Origin: Paraglaciecola sp. L3A3
GTDB lineage: Bacteria > Pseudomonadota > Gammaproteobacteria > Enterobacterales > Alteromonadaceae
Assembly (NCBI RefSeq): GCF_009796765.1
Contig: NZ_CP047023.1
Coordinates: forward strand, 1,099,501 to 1,163,500
Reading direction: 5' to 3'
Length of the DNA stretch: 64,000 nt
Numbering within the stretch: position 1 is the stretch's first letter; the number at the start of each line of letters is the position of its first letter. The notes beneath the pieces are model-generated. The model made no database searches and was not told the origin of the DNA. It worked only from the letters and a program-made list of their open reading frames with translations. Below are positions 1 to 7,500 of this stretch, piece after piece. The translations under genes and the position numbers were made by a program.

Positions 1-1
1 T

Positions 2-2470
2 GATTCTCTTGATCAGGATGCTTTGGGGAATTCCATTTTCAGAGCAAATGCGAATATTTTATATAAATGGACATCGCCTTCAGAAAGAAGCATATCAAAT
101 TTCTCTATTAAAGGGTCTAAATTATTTGTAGAGCAAGCTTTTAAATCTTCATCTCGAAGATTTACTATTGATGGTAATACCGGCGAACAAATTGAGGATG
201 TTAATGTAGAAAATAGCTCATTGTATCCTGGTGCAGTGTTGCTAAGACGTGAATCAGTTCCTCAAACATTTCCTGTTAGCGATGTGAATATAGATGGGCA
301 CGCAGATCTTTTAGATTTTTCCGAAATAACAGACATTAAAGTAGTAAGTGGACTTGATTCGACACAAACCTTATATCGTATTGGCTATTTACCCGTGAGC
401 CACCTTAAGGGTATTAAACCACTTACAATGGATTATGACAGGGATGGTATTGATGATATTACTATCATCATTGAGAGAAACCTCAGCTTTAAATATTATA
501 CACATGTCTTTATTTACAGCGGAAAAAATGGTGCTCCGTTAGCAGAGTACTTACTAGATCCTAGAGGCGATTACCAAACTCCCAATTCGCAATATCATGG
601 TCTATTAGATGTTAATGGTGATTCTTACCCAGAGATATTCCAATTAGAAGTTAGAGCTGGGGTTATTCAGCTCACAGTTTATGAACTCGGCCCGGACAAT
701 GATGGTGATGGGGCGCCGGATGCTTATGACCTATTTCCTCACAATCCTTTTGAAACGAAAGATTCTGATGGCGATGGTATAGGTGATAATGTTGACGGGG
801 AAAAGTATGATGCTAGTACGGCAATTAGTGACGATTCTGACAGTGATGGAATTCTAAATACAATAGATAACTGCCCATTAAATTCTCTAGGAGCACACTC
901 TGATTACGATAGTGATGGTATAGGTGATGGGTGTGATTTAGATGATGATAACGACGGTGTTGATGACATTGTTGACGTTTTTCCTAGATGGTTTAGCGAA
1001 TCAAAAGACTCTGATTTTGATGGTGTTGGTGATAATGCCGATAACGACGATGATAATGATGGTGTAGAAGATGCGTTTGATGAATGGCCATTTGATTCGC
1101 AGAAAACAGGCGATAGAGACTCCGACAGTATTGATGATTTGTTTGATGATGACAACGATAACGATGGTGTAATTGATGAGCTAGATGCTTTTCCTTTCAT
1201 CGCTTGGGAGTACAGTGATACTGATGGTGACGAAATTGGAGACAATACAGATAACTGCCTATTAATCCCTAATTCGGATCAACTCAATTACGACCAGGAT
1301 GATTTTGGTGATGCTTGTGATGTTGATAAGGATAATGATGGTTTTGGAAATTCCTGGGATGCTTTTCCGCTAAACGAATATGAAGTTAGCGACTATGACG
1401 GGGATCGTGTTGGCGATAACACTGATAATTGTGTTTATCTTAGTAATGAAGATCAAATGAACTCAGATGATGATGCTTTAGGTAATGTTTGTGACCCAGA
1501 TGATGACAATGACGGCATTCCTGATAATGAAGATACCGAGCCACTAAACCCTAATATTGGCCTATTGATGGCCGAAAACGACGTTGACGGAGACGGTAAA
1601 TCTGACCTGTTATGGCGCAGTGAAGCAAAAGGTTGGAACTTTTTATGGGCGATGGATGGGATTCAAACCAAAGAAGCAAGCCCAATTAATGTAGTACAAG
1701 ACGATGGTTGGTTGATGGCTGGTCAGGGCGATTATGATGCTGATGGTAAGTCAGATATTTTCTGGCGTAACACTGTCACTGGTTTGAACTTTATCTACCT
1801 GATGGATGGATTTAATATTAAAGCCCGTCAAGTGCTGAACTACGTGGATGCTCCGCAGTGGGAGTTACGTGGCAGTGGTGACTTTAATGCTGACGGTAAA
1901 GGCGACGTGTTGTGGCGCCGGGTAGACCGAGGTGATACCTGGTTCTATATGATGGATGGCTTAAGTATAGGTACCAATCAACCGTCATTATGGGTAACCG
2001 ACTTAAATTACAAGATAAGCGCGATAGGTGATATTAACGGCGATGGCACCGATGATGTGATATGGCGTCATCAAGTCACAGGTATCAACTACATCTGGAT
2101 AATGGAAAATGGTCAGATAGCAAACCGTTACACCTTAAATGCAATAAATGCAGATTGGAGTATAGCGGGTGCCGGAGACTTAGATGGCGATGGTACGGAT
2201 GACATTATATTAAGAAACCAAGTAGACGGTCGTAACTGGGTTTATTTAATGGAAGATGGTCAAATCAAAACCAGCCAACTGATGAGTACGGTAGCAGATA
2301 CCAACTGGCAAATCGCCAACATGGGTGATTATGACGGTGACGGTAAAACCGACATATTGTGGCGTGACGAAAGTGCAGGGCGCAATATAATCCATCTGAT
2401 GGATGGCTTGACGATTAAAGATAAAGGGGTCGTAAGACCGACTGACAATACTTGGACGTTAGCGCAATAG
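2..2470 (+). CDS. Secreted TSP3-repeat protein with C-terminal FG-GAP/VCBS domain (5' end outside window)
   Basis: The reading frame is open to the left edge, so the first visible TTG (23) is probably not the start and the N-terminus, including any signal peptide, is missing. About 822 residues are visible. Residues ~60-235 contain scattered FG-GAP-like calcium motifs (DVNIDGHADLLDF, DYDRDGIDDIT). Residues ~235-520 are an Asp-rich array of thrombospondin type 3-like units (DSDGDGIGDNVD and relatives), which in known proteins bind calcium and form a rigid stalk. Residues ~526-822 are six repeats of about 48 residues with the pattern GDxDGDGxxDIxWR...YLMDG, an FG-GAP/VCBS-type propeller. The same C-terminal domain ends the genes at 4592-9811 and 10061-12103. 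An extracellular or surface role is inferred; substrate unknown. A strong terminator follows. Confidence 0.85.
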   Translation, partial: DSLDQDALGNSIFRANANILYKWTSPSERSISNFSIKGSKLFVEQAFKSSSRRFTIDGNTGEQIEDVNVENSSLYPGAVLLRRESVPQTFPVSDVNIDGHADLLDFSEITDIKVVSGLDSTQTLYRIGYLPVSHLKGIKPLTMDYDRDGIDDITIIIERNLSFKYYTHVFIYSGKNGAPLAEYLLDPRGDYQTPNSQYHGLLDVNGDSYPEIFQLEVRAGVIQLTVYELGPDNDGDGAPDAYDLFPHNPFETKDSDGDGIGDNVDGEKYDASTAISDDSDSDGILNTIDNCPLNSLGAHSDYDSDGIGDGCDLDDDNDGVDDIVDVFPRWFSESKDSDFDGVGDNADNDDDNDGVEDAFDEWPFDSQKTGDRDSDSIDDLFDDDNDNDGVIDELDAFPFIAWEYSDTDGDEIGDNTDNCLLIPNSDQLNYDQDDFGDACDVDKDNDGFGNSWDAFPLNEYEVSDYDGDRVGDNTDNCVYLSNEDQMNSDDDALGNVCDPDDDNDGIPDNEDTEPLNPNIGLLMAENDVDGDGKSDLLWRSEAKGWNFLWAMDGIQTKEASPINVVQDDGWLMAGQGDYDADGKSDIFWRNTVTGLNFIYLMDGFNIKARQVLNYVDAPQWELRGSGDFNADGKGDVLWRRVDRGDTWFYMMDGLSIGTNQPSLWVTDLNYKISAIGDINGDGTDDVIWRHQVTGINYIWIMENGQIANRYTLNAINADWSIAGAGDLDGDGTDDIILRNQVDGRNWVYLMEDGQIKTSQLMSTVADTNWQIANMGDYDGDGKTDILWRDESAGRNIIHLMDGLTIKDKGVVRPTDNTWTLAQ
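1646..2388 (+). repeat. 743-bp direct repeat, copy 1 (C-terminal FG-GAP cassette)
   Basis: Read base by base, this stretch shows no difference from 8987-9729 (constant offset 7341). The flanks begin to differ at once: three changes in the four bases before it, and the base after it is A here and C there. It encodes most of the C-terminal six-repeat domain. The third related domain (11206-12103) differs at many positions but contains identical patches. Confidence 0.9.
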
Positions 2471-2505
2471 GCATATAGAAAACGCAGCCTACTCAATTTT
2501 ATCTA

Positions 2506-2538
2506 GGGAAAATGTATTCTTCATTTTCCCTTTTTTTT
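2506..2538 (+). terminator. Rho-independent terminator after the TSP3/FG-GAP gene
   Basis: The 9-bp stem GGGAAAATG/CATTTTCCC (2506-2514 with 2522-2530) has a 7-nt loop and is followed directly by eight T. It lies 36 nt after the stop codon. Confidence 0.9.
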
Positions 2539-2602
2539 GTGATGAATAACGATTAGATACAAAGCAACGTTTCGTAATGGTATTGACACTTTATTAGGTG
2601 TT

Positions 2603-3577
2603 TCAGCTATTTTGAATAAATGTCTCAATTGTTTTTGATATTAGTTTTGAGTTACCTTTAGTTATGTTTGCATTATCAAGTAATCGGTAAATATCTTTAA
2701 TATCGGTTTCAGATAACGAAAAAGCGCTTAGTGTTGTAGTGTTTAAACTGTCTTCTGCAAAATCAAATTTATTGAATATCCAATCAATATCCGATTTGAC
2801 TGCTTTATAAAATTGATTACTTGCACTTTTGCTAAAAGGAAATGAACTGCCTCTCCATATTTTAAATGATTCATCTTGTCGTAGTTGAGTGAAAAAATCT
2901 CTTCTTTGTGCCTCTGAATTCAATAATTTATTGGCAATTAAAATTACAATAAGAGCCACCCCGCCCATCGATTTGTTTGGAAACTTTTCGTTATAAAAAG
3001 TATTAACATTGACGTCAATTGCTTTGCAAAATCGAGTAATTAAAGGCAACTCAGCTTTATATGGCATTGCAATTATCGGAAGTTTTAAAGATTGCCATTT
3101 TTTAAATAAGCTTTCGAAACTAAAACTAGCGATATTTCGATGTAAGAATTCATCCGGATTTTCACTTAATCCTATTACCTCATCTTTAACATGTTGATTG
3201 TAAGCAGAGGCTGCTCTTTCTAGAGGATTGCGTGCAATTAGAATTAAGGATATTTCTAATTGATATTTATCCAGTAAGTTTTTGATTGTTTTTACAAAAT
3301 CTAGTGTGGCTAATTCTGAGCTGATAAGAATGTCTTGGGTTGAAAGTGATATTTCTTTATCTAATTGGGCAGACAAATCTTGCCAAAGTGGGATATCAAT
3401 CAAGCCATGTTTATGTTTACCCTGATGAGCAAATACGAGTTTGTGGTGAGAGCCATCAGGCCATCTTCCTGTTTCTGGATACAGAATTGATTTTGAGCCA
3501 ATATCTCTGAAAAAACCTTGAATGGCGCTAGAGCCTGTTTTGCTCGGGCCAAGATGTATAAATAACCTACGTTTCAT
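2603..3577 (-). CDS. Sulfotransferase-like protein
   Basis: 324 residues. The N-terminus RRLFIHLGPSKTGSSAIQ is the P-loop-like motif by which sulfotransferases hold the 5'-phosphosulfate of PAPS (family pattern hxGxxKTGTTxLQ). A second motif, LILIARNPLERAASAYNQH, fits the 3'-phosphate-binding segment (R..P..R..S.Y). ATG at 3577 has the Shine-Dalgarno AAAGGA 6 nt upstream. There is no signal peptide, so a cytosolic enzyme acting on a glycan or lipid-linked precursor is likely. The substrate cannot be told. A second sulfotransferase-like gene (27566-28672) has the same N-terminal motif. The gene stands alone, oriented against the large secreted-protein genes around it. Confidence 0.75.
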   Translation of the reverse strand: MKRRLFIHLGPSKTGSSAIQGFFRDIGSKSILYPETGRWPDGSHHKLVFAHQGKHKHGLIDIPLWQDLSAQLDKEISLSTQDILISSELATLDFVKTIKNLLDKYQLEISLILIARNPLERAASAYNQHVKDEVIGLSENPDEFLHRNIASFSFESLFKKWQSLKLPIIAMPYKAELPLITRFCKAIDVNVNTFYNEKFPNKSMGGVALIVILIANKLLNSEAQRRDFFTQLRQDESFKIWRGSSFPFSKSASNQFYKAVKSDIDWIFNKFDFAEDSLNTTTLSAFSLSETDIKDIYRLLDNANITKGNSKLISKTIETFIQNS

Positions 3578-3690
3578 TGATATCCTTTTTTCTATTTAGC
3601 CCGAGCTCAGGTTATTTAAGTCATGAGTCATTATGCTACCACTAAGGTAGAAATGTGATTTTTAATATTATCAAAGGAACAGAAGCTCAT

Positions 3691-3951
3691 TCATTTTTTT
3701 TTTAAATAAATATCACCCATAGCAAATCTTCCTGAACTTTTAGGATCTGGATCATTGTGAATAGTTAACCAGTAACCTACCGCTTCTCCAGAAAGGGGAA
3801 GCTCTGAGTCGGGTAGTAGCTTCCGATATAATGTTGGGTAGCTCATACAAAATACTTTAGCTACCTCGGTTTTCTTTTGATTGTTAAATTTACACTGGTT
3901 ATTAAATGCTATTTCTAACAATGAGCGACTTCTTGAACTACTTTGTTCCAT
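3691..3951 (-). CDS. Small hypothetical protein, possible helix-turn-helix
   Basis: 86 residues, not recognised. Residues ~28-48 (KTEVAKVFCMSYPTLYRKL) have the spacing of a helix-turn-helix: an Ala in the first helix, a turn around MSY, then a polar recognition-like helix. The tail is Lys-rich. ATG at 3951 has only a weak ribosome site. No signal peptide or membrane segment is present. It lies 113 nt upstream of the sulfotransferase-like gene on the same strand and may be co-transcribed with it. A DNA-binding role is a guess from the motif alone; a gene fragment is also possible. Confidence 0.4.
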   Translation of the reverse strand: MEQSSSRSRSLLEIAFNNQCKFNNQKKTEVAKVFCMSYPTLYRKLLPDSELPLSGEAVGYWLTIHNDPDPKSSGRFAMGDIYLKKK

Positions 3952-4260
3952 CTTTTCATCAATCCTAACAGCTAATTTTAGTATTTAACTAGAAGTGTTT
4001 ATTCAATGTAGCAAAATGACTATTTAGACACACATCAACTTCCTTGAAATCTATCACAAATCTATCAAAAGTAATTCAACCTATTAATTTTATTAGGATT
4101 AAAAATATATGGGTTAGGCTCTTAAATGAAGAAATGATATGATCAGAAAATTATACAGTAAGCAATTTTTTGATTACAGCTACTCATATATCCCTCAAAA
4201 TGAAGTTAGTTAATTGGCTCCTGTTTTTTTAATTGTAATTTTTTCATGCAATTACTTTAA
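3952..4260. other. Gene-free AT-rich stretch
   Basis: No convincing open frame, RNA gene or repeat is seen here. It is strongly AT-rich and separates the leftward small gene from an ABC-transporter remnant and the rightward giant gene. Promoters for both directions could lie here, but none stands out. Confidence 0.5.
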
Positions 4261-4386
4261 GTAAACCGGCAGTTCGACAGAGCTATCGGGGTAGAACAAG
4301 GCAGTATAAAAATGGTGGGCTCAGCAGATGAAGTGATACCAGAATATCAAAAGTTCAACTGGGATCGCATGGGATACACCGGGTAG
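4261..4386 (+). pseudogene. Remnant of a polysaccharide-export ABC transporter ATPase (C-terminal end)
   Basis: 41 codons end in TAG, with an in-frame TAA directly before them and no start codon. The product contains FDRAIGVEQGSIKMVGSADE followed by VIPEYQKFNW. This matches the region after the ABC 'H-loop' in Wzt/KpsT/TagH-type ATPases, which typically reads CDRAIWLExGxIxMxGxxDEVIxxY. The Walker motifs are absent, so the fragment cannot work. It suggests that an O-antigen/capsule ABC exporter once lay here beside the glycan cluster. The identification rests on motif similarity over about 30 residues. Confidence 0.5.
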
Positions 4387-4591
4387 TGTTTTGGAGAGAG
4401 ATAATTAACATCGATTGTGTAAATTGCGTTATGGAGTATAAAAACTAGCGAGTGAATACTATGACTATTTATTGTTTCAAATTAACATTCAAGTATTTAC
4501 GAAAAATGCCTTTTTTGAAAAAAAGAAGAATAGATTAAAAATATTATCATTATTAAATAATGACATCGTCATTCACTTTTGGGAAACATTT

Positions 4592-7500
4592 GTGCGTAAA
4601 ATTTTTATTTGTATATTTTTTGTATTTTGTTCGTTTATATCGCGCCAGTCATACTCGACTCCTATTACTGATATTTTGTTTATTCAAAATAAGGAATTAG
4701 GAGAGGTTGCGGCAAAGAGTAGTCAAGAGGTGGCGGTACAACTAGAAGCACATATAGTGAATTTATATGATATCGCTGATAGTGACTTTGTATACGATAA
4801 AAATGATCCTGAAATTTTGTTAAAAATGGTTGACTCTATTTACGATAACGGCATTTTTAAATCAAGAGCAAGTATTGCTTCTACATTATCTAAAGTAAGT
4901 GAACTCTCTGATACGATCGAAAAAATTGAATCAATCATTGCTCTTAAAAAGATTTTGGGAGATACCGTTAGTGCTGTTAAAAGTGCTAAAACAATGTTCG
5001 CTATTGCTCAAGATGCTAGGAAAATAAAAACTAGATACCGAGTATTCAATAACCTAATAGCTTATGGTACTGGGAATCGAGAATCGCTTTACCAACTCAA
5101 ATTATTTTTAAATAGTATGGATGATGTGGCGAAAAGTGGTAGTTATCTATATGAAACTTATCAGTTTATAACGAAAGTTGAGTCTATTGAAGAGACCACG
5201 AATAAAGGCGTTGACGCTATTCGATACCTGCTAGCTCAAATACAATCTGAAATCGCTCACGAGATGAGAGTTAATCTGGCAAGTGACGAATGGGCCAAAT
5301 TAGTTATACAAGACTTTATATTAAAACGTTGGAAAGAAGCTGGTAGATATAACGACTACATAGATGGAGCAATGCTGACCTATATACGTGATGAAAGTTG
5401 TCTTAAACTTTTGGAATTTGGCTGTAAGGTTAAAGCGGTTCCTTCTAGTTCAGTTGTTGATGAAAGGGAGTTAGATTTAACTCCGTTAACATTTCACTTA
5501 ACACCAACCCAAGTTGATAATGAAGTGAATAAATACCTTATTGAAATACCACCAAGCCTTCTCTCTGATTGGGGGGCAGATACAATAAGTTCAATAAAAT
5601 TCACTGAAATGGGTGATGAATTTGATTTTAGTTCTGAGAGCGTGGGGCATATAACTTACCTGAATTCAGAGCAAACTCCGGCTTCTTTTACCATTCAATT
5701 GAATGAAAATAATTTATTTTATTCAATTAACGCAGCAATTACTTTTAACTCAGGGGAAGAGTATCTATTTTATAACCAAACATTGAATTATATTTCTACC
5801 CCAGACTCAGTTGAAGTACTTGAATATCCGAGTGAAGTAGGAGCTGATAGCGAAGCACTGTTTAAAGTTAAATCATGCGGTGATTTTTTATATGGGCCAA
5901 ATATTTGGTTTAGAAATGCACGCAAAGACAAGTGGTTTCAATCGTATCTAGATGTAGATAACTCATCAACTGATGACGAGTGTTATTTATACACTTTAAG
6001 AGCATCTGTTGAAGAATTTGGTGCATATCTTTGGGGTGGGGAAGAGTTTGAGTTTTATATCAGTGGAGGAACACAGGTTTCTAATTTTTATACGTCGGTT
6101 TTTATTGACCCGAGAGATACTGACAATGACGGAATGGAAGACTTATGCGAAGACAAATATTTTAAAGGCTTACAAGAAAAATCATCTGACGATTTCGATA
6201 AGGATAATGTAACGAATGTTGAAGAGTGTTTAAGAGGAACAGACCCTACAAAATATGGCGCAGAAGGCGTTTCTAAAACAGAGCAGATTAATAACCGAGA
6301 ATTAGACGATGGAACTGTCGCCAACCGGTGCCGCTTAGATGATATATATTTTAGTAATCTCGAACTTAATTGTAGCTATGTAACCCTTTACGAAGATGTA
6401 ACAATTTGGGGTGATTTATCAGTAACGTCAAACACCTTTGATTTAAACGGTTATCGGTTAATTGTAGGAGGTCAACTTAAGTTACGAGGAAGTAAGACCA
6501 ATATAAATAAAGGAGAGGTCACTATCGGTGGGGAGCTTAGTCTTGAAGCCGGTGGTGTATACATTAGTAGTGGTAAAGTGACTGTGGAAGATAGTTTTAT
6601 ACACTCTTCAGGAACCCTTGATATGTCAGGCGGTACCTTGATTGTTAAAGGTGATTACCGTATTCAAAAGGCTGATGAGAATACAGCGTCTGGCTATACC
6701 TATAGTGACGGCATTCTCCGTATGGAAAATCCTGGGGATTACCTGTTAGTAGAAGGCGACTTTTTCATGGACAGCCGGTTTGGTGGATTTGATACTGATA
6801 GTAGCCAGTATCGAAACTACTACAATGGCGATTGGTTGACAGCTGGTGTGTTGGAATTAAAAGGTGATTTTACGCAGTTGAGTTCGGCTGTATCACATTG
6901 CAATAGCGGTATTACAAAGTGTAATTACTACAGTGAGCATAACTTTCAGGCCAGTGGAACTCATAAGGTTGTATTGTCAGGTACGGAGTTGCAGCATATT
7001 AGCTTCTCAGACCCATCTTCAGGTAGTTCTAGGTTTAATGTTTTGGAGATTAAAAACATTAGTCAATTGGGTGTAAATATAGATAGCCCTACTTTTGTCG
7101 TCGGAGGATTGTCATCAACAGGCACTCCTATTGAAGGTGCCTCTAACATAAATATCGCAAGCCTTTTTTTAATTCAAGAAAATGAGTGGCCATATGATTT
7201 ATCTCTATCAGGCTCTGTGAGTTTAACAAAAGACCTCGCTATTGTTGGTAATTTAATCATTAAAGGAGGGTTAGATTTAAAAGAATACTCTTTGTCTGTA
7301 GATGGTGATGTAACAATTGATGGCGGGAGTTTGGAATTAACCAATGCGAGTTTTGATCTTTCTGGAAGTATTCTGCAAAAAGGCGGAACAGTAAATTTAG
7401 GTGCAGGATCATTAGAAATACAAGGAGACTACCGAATACAAAAAACAACCGAAATTGAGGATGAATATACTTTCAGCGAAGGTGTTCTGCGTATGGAGGA

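Noticed and set aside
904..1245. 113-codon Ser-rich frame on the minus strand
   Set aside because: It is the antisense of the Asp-rich TSP3 repeats; GAT/GAC-rich codons read backward give Ser/Ile runs.
4472..4591. N-terminal 40-codon extension of the giant protein from TTG 4472
   Set aside because: It puts a charged segment before a clear signal peptide; GTG 4592 is the more likely start.
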